Positions 27,275 to 35,435 of a stretch of 46,479 nt of DNA are shown here, one piece after another (position 1 is the stretch's first letter; each line of letters begins with the position of its first letter). A program made the translations under genes and the position numbers. This DNA comes from JBPRGH01 sp051418055 (lineage in GTDB: Bacteria > Bacteroidota > Bacteroidia > Cytophagales > Cyclobacteriaceae). The notes beneath the pieces were generated by a model that did not search any database, was not told the DNA's origin, and saw nothing but the letters and a program-made list of their open reading frames with translations. The stretch spans positions 1 through 46,479 of the forward strand of contig JBPRGH010000140.1 in assembly GCA_051418055.1 (NCBI GenBank), given 5' to 3'.

Positions 27275-28192
27275 ATGACGATTACAGATAAAGAAATACA
27301 AGTTGATTATAAAAATCGAATTAACCGAGTTTTTGAATTTATAGACGGAAACTTGGAATCTGACCTGTCTTTAAACACGATATCTGAAATTGCGTTTTTC
27401 TCACCATTTCACTTTCATCGGGTTTTTAAATTTATTAAAGGAGAAACTTTAAATGAATATGTGACCAGACGGAGAATTGAAAAATCAGCTTTGGACTTGT
27501 TGCATAAAAACATCACGACAACAGAAATAGCTCACAAAGTTGGATTTAGTGATAACTCTTCGTTTTCCAGAACCTTTAAAAAATATTATGGAATAAGCCC
27601 GACCGAATTTAGAAAGCAAAACCCAAACAGACTTAGCAAGATTCGTCAACTTGAAAGCAAGAACGGGCAAGAGTATCCTGACTACGACAAATACATTTGC
27701 ATCATTAATAATCTTAAAAATTGGATAAAGATGAATGCAAAAATTAAAATTACAGAAATGCCAAAAATGGATTTGGCGTATGTTTCAAGTATCGGACAGA
27801 AAAACCTTGAAAATGCTTATGGGAAATTAATTCAATGGGCAATACCTCAAGGATTAATGAACGACCAGACAAAAATGGTAACTATTTATCACGACAGCTT
27901 TAAAGTAACAGAAGCCAACAACATAAGGATGAGTGCTGCCATTTTGTTAAATAAACCTGCTGGGACAGCTGGAGAAATTGGACTCACATCAATCGAAGCA
28001 GGAAAGTTTATAGTTGGTAGCTTTGAGATTGGATTGAACGAATTTGAAAAGTCGTGGACGGGACTATTTTTATGGATGAATGAAAACGGATATAAAAAAG
28101 CGGACAGAAACCCTTTTGAGATTTATCATAACAACTTTAATGAACATCCCGAAAGGAAAGCTATTGTTGACTTTTATATACCGATTGAATAA
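27275..28192 (+). CDS. AraC-family regulator with GyrI-like effector domain
   Basis: 305 residues. The N-terminal AraC DNA-binding domain has two helix-turn-helices: SLNTISEIAFFSPFHFHRVFK and TTEIAHKVGFSDNSSFSRTFKKYYGISPTEFRK. It is followed from about residue 150 by a GyrI/Rob-like small-molecule-binding domain (KITEMPKMDLAYVSSIG to FYIPIE). This is the Rob/MarA-SoxS-type layout of multidrug-responsive activators. It is the only ORF of cassette 1, starting 15 nt after the cassette core. Confidence 0.9.
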   Translation: MTITDKEIQVDYKNRINRVFEFIDGNLESDLSLNTISEIAFFSPFHFHRVFKFIKGETLNEYVTRRRIEKSALDLLHKNITTTEIAHKVGFSDNSSFSRTFKKYYGISPTEFRKQNPNRLSKIRQLESKNGQEYPDYDKYICIINNLKNWIKMNAKIKITEMPKMDLAYVSSIGQKNLENAYGKLIQWAIPQGLMNDQTKMVTIYHDSFKVTEANNIRMSAAILLNKPAGTAGEIGLTSIEAGKFIVGSFEIGLNEFEKSWTGLFLWMNENGYKKADRNPFEIYHNNFNEHPERKAIVDFYIPIE

Positions 28193-28202
28193 AGAAAACA
28201 CT

Positions 28203-28333
28203 GTACAACATTGTATAAGCGTAATGCAGGTTAAAGTGCTAAAATCTAGTATTTTGGCGCCAATCCAAGTTTAGTGCAGACGGACAAAGCATCGCTTCGA
28301 AATCCCGCACTACGCTTATACTTAACGTTGTGC
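28203..28333 (+). repeat. attC-like site A
   Basis: 131 bp. The left arm gtacaacattgtataagcg continues with taatgcagg; the right arm cccgcactacgcttatac leads to ttaacgttgtgc. The arms pair over about 25 bases, with TTAA unpaired on the right. The core GTTGTGC deviates from GTTRRRY at one base. The central part differs from sites B-E. Confidence 0.75.
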
Positions 28334-28373
28334 ACCAATTTAAAATGACAATCAATAAACAATAAACATAAAT

Positions 28374-29852
28374 ATGGCGTTTGGATTTTCACCTAAACAC
28401 GTTCAAGATTTCCAACTTGACAATATTGACAAAGAACATTTTTTAGTTTTAGCAATAGAAGCTGCATTCAAACTCGACTGGAATGTGAGTTTTGTAAGTG
28501 AGACTGGTTTTATCGCCTACACAAAATTTTCTTGGAGTTCTTGGAGCGAAGAAGTAACAGTTAAAATTGACAATGGAGTTGCAAACCTAAAAAGTGAATG
28601 TACAGGAAGTCAACTAATGGACTGGGGGAAAAATAAAAAAAATGTTGAAACTCTCCTCACGAAATTAGAAGAAGTTAAAAGTGTAATGACTCAAGTTGAG
28701 ATTGAAGCGAAACTTGCAGAAGTGCGACAAGGTTACACTACAAAAGAAGATGACATTTTACGCAAGCCACCATCAACCACAAAAGATAAAATCACAGACT
28801 TCTTTTCAATATTCAAGCCGACAGAAGGATTTTTTATTTCTCCAATCCTGATTAACATTAACCTTTTCGTTTTTATTGCAATGTTGATTTCAGGTGTCCA
28901 CGTTTTGATGCCTGAAAATCAAGACTTGTTAAACTGGGGTGCTAATTGCCGACCAATGACATTAGAAGGACAATGGTGGAGATTGTTTACAGCTTGTTTC
29001 TTACATATAGGGATTTTGCATTTGATCTTAAATATGTATGCCTTGCTATACATTGGACTTTTACTTGAACCGTATCTTGGAAAGACTAGATTTTTAGCGG
29101 CATATTTAATTTCAGGTATTGCAGCAAATATGACAAGTTTATGGTGGCACGATTTGACTATAAGTGCCGGAGCTTCGGGATCAATTTTTGGTATGTATGG
29201 TGTTTTTCTTGCTTTATTGACAACTAATTTACTTGACAAATCAGTAAAAAAAGCACTATTGACAAGTATCGCGGTTTTCGTTGGTTACAACATACTGAAT
29301 GGACTACAACCTAACAGCGGTATTGACAATGCTGCACACATTGGCGGACTTTTAAGCGGACTTATTGTGGGATATGCTTTTGTTCCGAGTTTAAAAAAAT
29401 TTGAGAATAAAGCAATCAAATTTTCAACAATCAGTGTGTTGATTGTTGCATTATTAATTTCTTCATTCCCGGTTTACAAGGCTTTACCAAATGACATTGT
29501 ACAATATGAAAAAGAAATGGAGCGATTTGTTTCTATGGAAGCAATGGCTTTAGAAGTTTACAATCTTCCTGTAGGAACACCAAATGAAAAAATACTTTCA
29601 GAGATAAAAGACAGAGGGCTTTATTACTGGAACCAAAACATAAAACTCATAGACAGTTTTAAAGACCTTGAATTGCCTTTACCTATTCGGACAAGAAACA
29701 GCAAATTGAAAGAATATTGTGAACTTAGAATTAAAAGTTACGAACTTATTTATAAGGCAATAGACGAAGACACGGACAAATACGAAAATGAGATTATTAA
29801 GTATAACCAAAATATAGAGAAAATAATATTAGAACTGACTGACAACCAGTGA
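28374..29852 (+). CDS. Rhomboid-family intramembrane serine protease
   Basis: 492 residues. A cytosolic N-terminal domain (1-150) precedes a rhomboid core of six or more helices. The core has HLILNMY (His216, Asn220), GASGS with Ser268 as nucleophile, and AAHIGGLLSG with His322 as base. A last helix and a C-terminal helical extension (about 370-492) follow. It would cleave membrane-protein substrates in the inner membrane. It is the single ORF of cassette 2, 40 nt downstream of the attC-like core. Confidence 0.9.
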   Translation: MAFGFSPKHVQDFQLDNIDKEHFLVLAIEAAFKLDWNVSFVSETGFIAYTKFSWSSWSEEVTVKIDNGVANLKSECTGSQLMDWGKNKKNVETLLTKLEEVKSVMTQVEIEAKLAEVRQGYTTKEDDILRKPPSTTKDKITDFFSIFKPTEGFFISPILININLFVFIAMLISGVHVLMPENQDLLNWGANCRPMTLEGQWWRLFTACFLHIGILHLILNMYALLYIGLLLEPYLGKTRFLAAYLISGIAANMTSLWWHDLTISAGASGSIFGMYGVFLALLTTNLLDKSVKKALLTSIAVFVGYNILNGLQPNSGIDNAAHIGGLLSGLIVGYAFVPSLKKFENKAIKFSTISVLIVALLISSFPVYKALPNDIVQYEKEMERFVSMEAMALEVYNLPVGTPNEKILSEIKDRGLYYWNQNIKLIDSFKDLELPLPIRTRNSKLKEYCELRIKSYELIYKAIDEDTDKYENEIIKYNQNIEKIILELTDNQ

Positions 29853-29865
29853 CGAAAAAAACTGG

Positions 29866-29993
29866 TGCTAACAGTAGCTATATATTATAGGGGGTGTTGT
29901 GCTGTAGGTTCGGTCGGTTCTTTTAGCTACTTTTATATCGCGGGACAATGACTCACTTCGATGGGCCTACTGTTTTTTGCTTTGGCGTTAGGT
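29866..29993 (+). repeat. attC-like site B
   Basis: 128 bp from TGCTAAC to GTTAGGT, an exact GTTRRRY core. Inner pairs are agtagcta (29873-29880) with tagctact (29924-29931), and gtagg with cctac near the ends. Its inner block (tagctactttt, cacttcga, cctac) is shared with sites C, D and E. Confidence 0.8.
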
Positions 29994-30049
29994 GTAATGG
30001 CTTTAGGCACGTTTTCTGCTATAATTGAAGAAATCTTTTATATTTGTTT

Positions 30050-30829
30050 GTGGAAAAATTTGGCACAATAGAAATTCGAGTTACAGGTAACAAGGGTAAT
30101 TTAGACCTTGCCCCGGATAACTATGATGTCAAAGAAATAGTCTCAATGCTTCAAAATATTGAAGATTTACTTTATCCCTCTAATAAAAAAGATAGGCCTT
30201 TAATCAGCTACGATATTGAAGAAGGATCGGTCAAACATATATTTAGGACAAGCTTACAGGCAATAATTGGGTTTAGTGCCGTGATAAGTCAGGTAGAAAA
30301 ATCTAGCTCAATAGATTTTTTAGAATTAAAAACTGCACAAGCCATTGAGAATATTCAATCATTGGCCTATCAGAAGAATTATAACTTTCAAATTTCAACT
30401 TCTGTAGAAGAATCCTCAGGATTATACATTTCAAAAGAAACGAGATTTATTCGAACTCAAAATATTTGGGTTGATGCAGAACTCTATTTTTACGGAGTTT
30501 TAACCAATGCAGGTGGTAAAAATAAAGCTAATATTCATCTTGATACTGAAGAATTTGGAACATTAACTATAGAGACAAATAAAGACTTTTTAAAAGATCA
30601 GGAAGAAAATTTCCTTTATAAAAGGTTTGGAATTCGTGCTTTAGGCAAGCAAAACTCGGAAACAGGTGAAATAGATAAAAAAACCTTAAGCCTAATGGAA
30701 TTAATTGATTATTCTCCAAAATACGACAATGATTATCTAAACAAGCTTATATCAAAAGCTAAAGGTAATTGGCAAAATATTGATCCTGATTCTTGGCTTG
30801 ATGATTTAAGAGGAGGTTATGAAACCTAA
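30050..30829 (+). CDS. Partner protein of a PIN-domain module (possible antitoxin), unknown fold
   Basis: The start is either GTG at 30050 (used here) or TTG at 30044; the product is about 259 residues. It is soluble. Conserved-looking blocks are GNLDLAPDNYDVKEIVSML near the N-terminus, SYDIEEGSVKHIFRTS, and VDAELYFYGVLTNAGGKNKANIHL. I recall similar proteins next to PIN proteins in other Bacteroidota but cannot name a family. Its last 11 nt overlap the PIN gene, so the pair is translationally coupled and shares one cassette. An antitoxin or regulator role is inference; it is unusually large for one. Confidence 0.6.
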   Translation: MEKFGTIEIRVTGNKGNLDLAPDNYDVKEIVSMLQNIEDLLYPSNKKDRPLISYDIEEGSVKHIFRTSLQAIIGFSAVISQVEKSSSIDFLELKTAQAIENIQSLAYQKNYNFQISTSVEESSGLYISKETRFIRTQNIWVDAELYFYGVLTNAGGKNKANIHLDTEEFGTLTIETNKDFLKDQEENFLYKRFGIRALGKQNSETGEIDKKTLSLMELIDYSPKYDNDYLNKLISKAKGNWQNIDPDSWLDDLRGGYET

Positions 30830-31307
30830 CAGCGTACTTTTAGATACCAGCTTTTTTATCCGATTATTAAATGACGAGGATCCTTTACATAGAAATGCAA
30901 GAGGTTACTTCAAATATTTTTTAGAGAATGACTTTATATTAAAGATATCCACTATATCGATAGCTGAATATTGTGTCAAAGGAGATGTTAACGATTTACC
31001 ATGGCTGAACTTACAAGTATTACCATTTAATTATAATCATGCAATAAGAACTGGAGCCTTTGCAGCAACCATTTTTGAAGAAAAACAAATAACAGGTGAA
31101 GAGTTACATCCTCGTGCAATAATTCCAAATGATTCTAAACTATTTGCACAAGCTGACCTAGAGGAATCTATTCAATATTATGTTACCTCAGACACAAGAT
31201 CAAGCGGAGTAATTAAATTGTTGAGAAATAAGATTAAGCCAAATTTTCAGTTTATTGATATAAATAACAGGCATAGTTCAACTTTTGGAGTTCTAGATTT
31301 CCAATAA
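30819..31307 (+). CDS. PIN-domain protein (probable VapC-like ribonuclease)
   Basis: 162 residues with the acidic PIN residues in order: Asp9 in VLLDTSFFIRLL, Glu50 in SIAEYC, Asp105 or Asp113 in IPNDSKLFAQAD, and Asp125 in VTSDTRS. Such proteins are metal-dependent RNases, most often toxins. It overlaps the upstream ORF by 11 nt and is the second gene of cassette 3. It is slightly longer than typical VapC (about 130 residues). Confidence 0.8.
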   Translation: MKPNSVLLDTSFFIRLLNDEDPLHRNARGYFKYFLENDFILKISTISIAEYCVKGDVNDLPWLNLQVLPFNYNHAIRTGAFAATIFEEKQITGEELHPRAIIPNDSKLFAQADLEESIQYYVTSDTRSSGVIKLLRNKIKPNFQFIDINNRHSSTFGVLDFQ

Positions 31308-31316
31308 AGCCACTTC

Positions 31317-31443
31317 ACCTAACAGTAGCTATAAAAACATATGGCGTGTGGAGGGTTAGGTTCTTTCAGTGGTTTTAGCTACTTTGGTACGGGGGCAGTG
31401 ACTCACTTCGATCACCCTACTGATTATACACTTAGCGTTAGCG
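31317..31443 (+). repeat. attC-like site C
   Basis: 127 bp from ACCTAAC (exact RYYYAAC) to GTTAGCG. It shares agtagctata and ttttagctacttt with site B, plus the inner block cacttcga and ccctactg. Confidence 0.8.
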
Positions 31444-31470
31444 AACATATCCAAAAGTGAGTACAATTCA

Positions 31471-32058
31471 ATGAGAAATAGATATTTAATAATATTGTCG
31501 ATCATCTTATTTTCATGTTCAAAAAACGAACAGGATCAAAATGATTTTTTAGTTACCCGTAAATCTGACACTTTAGGAATGGTCAAATTAACATATGATC
31601 AAGACTATGAATTTTACAATAATGGCACAGTTGAAGATATTATTCTAACAAATACTTCTGATCCACCAATAAAAGGTGAAATTGTTCTTGGATTTTCAAG
31701 TAACGAAAATAAGATGAACCAGTTTTTTTCTTTTATAGATTCTGGCGCCACCTTAGATTTTCATAAAGATCCAAAATCTTATTTTCTTTTAGATGAGTAT
31801 GATATTACAAATTATGACTTGCATAATATAGAATCATTTACTGACACTACTAACTTACCTAATAACAGATATATTTTACTTGCTGCAATTGATAAAGAAA
31901 ATAAGGATACTCTACTATATCAGGAAATACATTTAGCACAGAAAGAAAACAAAGTATTGTGTGTTATTAAATCGTATGAAACCAATTTAATAAAAGAAGA
32001 GATGGAAAATCTATGGGCCGAAACAGGAAAAAAATTATATTCTGTTGAGAGAAAGTAA
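31471..32058 (+). CDS. Hypothetical lipoprotein
   Basis: 195 residues. The N-terminus MRNRYLIILSIILFSCSKN has a lipobox with Cys16, so the protein is probably acylated and envelope-located. The mature domain has beta-rich stretches such as KGEIVLGFSSNEN and NNRYILLAAIDKENKDTLLYQEIHLA, and no known catalytic motif. It is the only ORF of cassette 4, starting 28 nt after the core. Confidence 0.65.
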   Translation: MRNRYLIILSIILFSCSKNEQDQNDFLVTRKSDTLGMVKLTYDQDYEFYNNGTVEDIILTNTSDPPIKGEIVLGFSSNENKMNQFFSFIDSGATLDFHKDPKSYFLLDEYDITNYDLHNIESFTDTTNLPNNRYILLAAIDKENKDTLLYQEIHLAQKENKVLCVIKSYETNLIKEEMENLWAETGKKLYSVERK

Positions 32059-32066
32059 GGTACGCT

Positions 32067-32202
32067 CGCTAACAATTAGCTATACTCTAAACTCTATAGG
32101 GGATGTAGTGGTGTAGGTTAGTTCGGTTCTTTTAGCTACTTTTATTTCGAGGAACAACTATTCACTTCGAAAACCCTACATTTTATAGCCCTGGCGTTAT
32201 GT
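32067..32202 (+). repeat. attC-like site D
   Basis: 136 bp from CGCTAAC to GTTATGT. Pairs are ttagcta/tagctac, ctata with tatag, and tgtagg with cctaca. The right half is almost the same as site E (ttcacttcgaa, ccctacattttatagcc). Confidence 0.8.
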
Positions 32203-32248
32203 GCTATGTTAGGACAACCGCAACAAAGTGACTAACTTTGTCAACGAA

Positions 32249-32653
32249 ATGACGAATACTCTATTTATATATGATAAGGACAAGCTAACAAAATGGTTAC
32301 TGACAGTAGCTTTATTTTTTAGCATCTTTACTTTTTCGGGGTATGCTGGCTATTCTCAATCAAGACAACAACAGGCGACACAGACCGAGCTTGTAATCTC
32401 AAACAATCATAAGACTTGTAAGCGGACAATTTCTTTTAAAAAAGCTTTTGAACTCACCAGTTGTAACGACTTTTTAATAAGCACTTACAAAAACTGGACA
32501 AATACATTATTTACTTACAACATACTTACGAAAGTAAAGCTCGACAGTATTTCAAAGCAATTTTGTTCCTATAAATCTGCCGACCGGTTTCCTCAAGTAA
32601 AGACCATTCCGAAAAGTTCTGACGAAGATATTTTTGCAACTTTTATAGGATAG
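32249..32653 (+). CDS. Hypothetical protein with one N-terminal membrane segment
   Basis: About 134 residues from the ATG at 32249; an in-frame GTG at 32228 would add seven. Residues about 14-34 (LLTVALFFSIFTFSGYAGYS) form a membrane helix or uncleaved signal. The remainder is Ser/Thr/Lys rich with three Cys and no family resemblance. It is the first of three ORFs in cassette 5. Because it starts near the cassette core and resembles nothing known, it could be a remnant of a larger gene. Confidence 0.45.
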   Translation: MTNTLFIYDKDKLTKWLLTVALFFSIFTFSGYAGYSQSRQQQATQTELVISNNHKTCKRTISFKKAFELTSCNDFLISTYKNWTNTLFTYNILTKVKLDSISKQFCSYKSADRFPQVKTIPKSSDEDIFATFIG

Positions 32654-32745
32654 TTCTTATCCTATTTGCCAAATTATTTGGCTTCCTTCTATTTCAAAAA
32701 ATCATACTGTTGCTTAATGGCAACACAACTATTTATTTACAAATA

Positions 32746-32946
32746 ATGAAAAGTTTCAAAAAAATATTGAGACTGTTAGGGCTTGTCCTTCTAATAGTTT
32801 TAGCATCCATTGGTGTTGGTTTTGGAGCAGGTGTTCCGATTCCTGCATCCAACAAAAAAGAGGATACGATAGAAGTAACAGTTGAATTGGTTGAATCCAA
32901 CGAGGACAAAACAAAGTTGACTCAATTCGACTCTCAACAACAATAA
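32746..32946 (+). CDS. Small single-helix protein
   Basis: 66 residues from the ATG at 32746; the longer reading from a TTG at 32710 is less likely because it adds a polar stretch before the helix. The product has a basic start (MKSFKKILR), a hydrophobic Gly-rich helix (LLGLVLLIVLASIGVGFGAGVP) and an acidic tail. Its N-terminus resembles that of the next protein (MKTLKKILKITG), suggesting a duplicated leader. It ends 15 nt before the hydrolase gene, so they are probably co-expressed. Confidence 0.5.
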   Translation: MKSFKKILRLLGLVLLIVLASIGVGFGAGVPIPASNKKEDTIEVTVELVESNEDKTKLTQFDSQQQ

Positions 32947-32961
32947 TTTAAAATATTAAAA

Positions 32962-34005
32962 ATGAAGACATTAAAAAAAATATTAAAAATTACGGGCATA
33001 GCAATAATGCTAATACTTATTGGCGGTTCAATTTACATTTATACATCGGGACCAACCTTGCCGAAAGGAACGGATGAAATAATAGAAAGCGTTTTGAAAA
33101 ATCCCTTACCTGAAATAGTTAATGGCAAAACAGGGTTTGCAAAATCACAAGGTTTGAACATTTGGTATGAAAGTATTTCTCCCAAAGATTCTTCAAAAGG
33201 TGCAATCTTACTCATAATGGGTATTTCAAATGATGCCTTGGGTTGGCCTCAGAAATTCATTCAATCGTTTGTAGATTCGGGTTATCAGGTAATCCGTTAC
33301 GACCACAGGGGAACAGGAATGTCGGACTGGGTTAAGAATTGGGACAGCCAAAGACCATATTCGCTTGCCGATATGGCGGACGATGGAATTGCGGCTTTAA
33401 ATTCTCTTGGGATTCAGAAAGCAAATATCATTGGCATTTCAATGGGTGGGATGATAGCTCAGGAATTAGCAATTAATCATCCTGACAGAGTTGCTTCTCT
33501 GACTTCTATGATGTCGTCAGGATATATTGAAGACCCTGAATTGCCCCAAATATCATCTGCCATCGCTTGGCAACTAATCAGAATATCTTTGAAATATGGC
33601 ATTATAGATGGAGAAAAAAATATGATTAAGTTACATCTTGCAAGCAGAATAATTTTGATGGGGAATGCAACATACGATTTAGACATTAAAGAAATTGCAG
33701 AACAAGTTCTCTACAACATTAGAAAGCGAAATGGATATAATTCAAATGTATCAAGACAACATCAGGGTGCAGTTTTTCTTTCTGGATCTCGTTATGACAA
33801 ACTGAAAGCACTTTCTATTCCAACACTTATAGTTCACGGAAAATCTGACCCATTTATTCCAATTGACCACAGCAAAAAATGTGTATCAATAATTACAAAC
33901 GCTGACAGCTTGTGGTTAGACGGTATGGGTCACGACATACCAAACAACCTTGTTAACATTCTATCTGAAAAAATCATCACAAACTTTAAACGAAGAACCG
34001 ATTGA
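32962..34005 (+). CDS. Membrane-anchored alpha/beta hydrolase
   Basis: 347 residues. An N-terminal signal anchor (about 8-28) is followed by the hydrolase fold with the nucleophile elbow GISMGG (Ser160), the acid Asp296 in VHGKSDPFIP and the base His324 in GMGHDIPN. RYDHRGTGMSDW is the usual oxyanion-side motif. The substrate is unknown; the fold serves esterases, peptidases and dehalogenases. It is the last ORF of cassette 5, ending 18 nt before attC-like site F. Confidence 0.88.
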   Translation: MKTLKKILKITGIAIMLILIGGSIYIYTSGPTLPKGTDEIIESVLKNPLPEIVNGKTGFAKSQGLNIWYESISPKDSSKGAILLIMGISNDALGWPQKFIQSFVDSGYQVIRYDHRGTGMSDWVKNWDSQRPYSLADMADDGIAALNSLGIQKANIIGISMGGMIAQELAINHPDRVASLTSMMSSGYIEDPELPQISSAIAWQLIRISLKYGIIDGEKNMIKLHLASRIILMGNATYDLDIKEIAEQVLYNIRKRNGYNSNVSRQHQGAVFLSGSRYDKLKALSIPTLIVHGKSDPFIPIDHSKKCVSIITNADSLWLDGMGHDIPNNLVNILSEKIITNFKRRTD

Positions 34006-34022
34006 CATGAGAAAAACACAGC

Positions 34023-34152
34023 ACATAACAAGTATATAAAAAAAAGCGGTTTAAGTGCTAACCTGAATCATTTTTGTCTTTAAATAAGTATCTTGCTTTC
34101 TGAAAAGTAGCTGCTTAAAAACCCGCTACTTTTCATATACTAAACGTTAGGC
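34023..34152 (+). repeat. attC-like site F (end of array 1)
   Basis: 130 bp. The left arm acataacaagtatataaa pairs with the right arm tttcatatactaaacgtta; GTTT is the unpaired spacer. agcgg pairs with ccgct further in. The right core GTTAGGC fits GTTRRRY exactly. The loop region is unlike sites B-E. Confidence 0.8.
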
Positions 34153-34518
34153 TCTAAGCCGTTTCTCTACTCTTAAAAAGGCCTGGATAATCACTCTTAC
34201 AGCAAGCCTCAATTCACCGAACTACAGTCACTAAATTTTTTTTTATATTTTTTGAACTTTTCTCAATTTTTGGAATGGTTATTGATTGTTTTGATTATAA
34301 GCAAGTTAGCCCCGCTAAAGTCCGCCGAAACCCGGTTCCCGACTTATAGCAAAGCAATTCTTCTTAATCCACACATGTCATGTAAAGATTAGCCTCAGTC
34401 CCGAAAGGTTTCGGGACAGAGCTTCTGCTATCGTCTAGCCCAGGATAGGTGCGTCCTGTTAACGGGTGGTGGTTTGCTTAATTTAAATTAATCGTTTAAC
34501 CCTTTAAATTTTAATGTT
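34153..34518. other. Noncoding region upstream of the HU-like gene
   Basis: No ORF is supported. It contains the flank that follows the last attC-like site (repeated after site E at 35858), an A/T-rich tract, and the leader repeat 34346-34441. Confidence 0.6.
34346..34441. repeat. Right copy of the HU-gene leader
   Basis: It pairs with 27010-27101. The near-palindrome tcccgaaaggtttcggga (34399-34416) has one mismatch pair compared with the perfect left copy. It lies about 80 nt upstream of the HU-like start and may be part of its 5' UTR or promoter region. Confidence 0.75.
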
Positions 34519-34935
34519 ATGTCCGTTTTATTTAAAATCGTAGCCAAAGGCCAGCCGGGAGTGGTTGGTGGAGGCGAGTCCAAGTACTATGCAACCATTG
34601 TTCGCAGAGAGTCCGTTACACTTGATACATTTGCCACTGAACTGGCAGATAGAAGCACGCTCACCAGAACAGATATTTATGCCGTCCTGGAGTCGTTTAT
34701 GGAAAAATTTCCAACATATCTTATCGAAGGAAGAAGTATATATCTGGGATCGTTGGGCATTTTTTCTCCGTCCATCTCAAGCCAGGGGGAGATTGATCCT
34801 ACTGATGTGGATCAGTATACCATTCAAAAGCTGAAGGTCAATTTCCGCCCAAGCGTAAAGATGAAAAAGTTATTGAGATTTGCTGAATTTAAAAGAGCTG
34901 CTAATGGAAGCAATGGCAGTAAGATTGTTGAATAA
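34519..34935 (+). CDS. HU-like DNA-binding protein (HU-related family)
   Basis: 138 residues of the Bacteroidota HU-related family. The N-terminus SVLFKIVAKGQPGVVGGGESKYYATI is typical, then comes the HU-type helical part TLDTFATELADRSTLTRTDIYAVLESFMEKFPTYL and beta arms IYLGSLGIFSPSI and KVNFRPSVKMKKLL. It probably binds DNA non-specifically. It sits between the two cassette arrays. Its own terminator follows, and a truncated copy of its 3' end lies at 35880-36026. Confidence 0.88.
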   Translation: MSVLFKIVAKGQPGVVGGGESKYYATIVRRESVTLDTFATELADRSTLTRTDIYAVLESFMEKFPTYLIEGRSIYLGSLGIFSPSISSQGEIDPTDVDQYTIQKLKVNFRPSVKMKKLLRFAEFKRAANGSNGSKIVE

Positions 34936-34966
34936 AAATCGAATCTTATGACTGATCACAGTTCCT

Positions 34967-35012
34967 GAGGCCTTATACAACCAGATACTTTTTGGAAGGT
35001 AAGGCCTCTTTT
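34967..35012 (+). terminator. Terminator of the HU-like gene
   Basis: A 9-bp stem, gaggcctta (34967-34975) with taaggcctc (35000-35008), is followed by tttta. A second copy lies at 36050-36096. Confidence 0.85.
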
Positions 35013-35130
35013 AATTTCTGACTGCACATGCAATGGGTAGCAATTTGGTTAGAGCCAATCCACAAACGCTATACGAAATTAAAGTCATATTAATTTAAGT
35101 TATTTTCCCCGGAGCTGGTCACATCTAATT

Positions 35131-35175
35131 TATTATATTGTAAATAAATGTAATACATTCATACGGACGTTGTGG
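35131..35175 (+). other. Left boundary of cassette array 2 (attI-like candidate)
   Basis: It aligns with 27219-27260 over 42 bp and ends at the core GTTGTGG. Similarity extends loosely further left (gctatacgaaattaaa here against gcaatacgaaaattaa at 27150). Confidence 0.5.
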
Positions 35176-35246
35176 CATTCAACAACTTCGAAAATTTTCG
35201 CACTAACTTTTCTAAAATTTCGTATCTTAAATAAAAAGTAGTAGTC

Positions 35247-35435
35247 ATGATATCCAAAGAGAAGCTAAAAGAACAGATAGATAAATTTCCAGAAAATGAG
35301 ATTTCAATAGACGAACTCATTGACAGACTAGTTTTCATTGAAAAACTGGAACAAAGAATTTCATCATCAGAAAAAGGTGGCACATCATTAACTGAAGAAG
35401 AAGTGAAAAAAGAAATTGAAAAATGGTCGAAATAA
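35247..35435 (+). CDS. Antitoxin of a ParE/RelE pair
   Basis: A 62-residue, acidic, helical protein (FPENEISIDELIDRLVFIEKLEQRIS) like the small antitoxins encoded before ParE toxins in Bacteroidota. It overlaps the toxin start by 13 nt. It has no clear N-terminal DNA-binding domain, so autoregulation is uncertain. Confidence 0.75.
   Translation: MISKEKLKEQIDKFPENEISIDELIDRLVFIEKLEQRISSSEKGGTSLTEEEVKKEIEKWSK

Larger units (their letters stand above)
27257..34146 (+). mobile_element. Gene-cassette array 1 (five attC-like sites, no integrase seen)
   Basis: Five modules, each made of plus-strand ORF(s) and a 127-136-bp imperfect palindrome, lie head to tail. Module starts and ends are complementary: GTTGACAG / ctgtacaac, GTTGTGCACC / ggtgctaac, GTTAGGTG / cacctaac, GTTAGCGA / tcgctaac, GTTATGTGCT / agcacataac. 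This is the signature of integron cassettes joined by recombination between G and TT of the core. Without an integrase it would count as a CALIN (cluster of attC sites lacking integrase). Confidence 0.75.
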
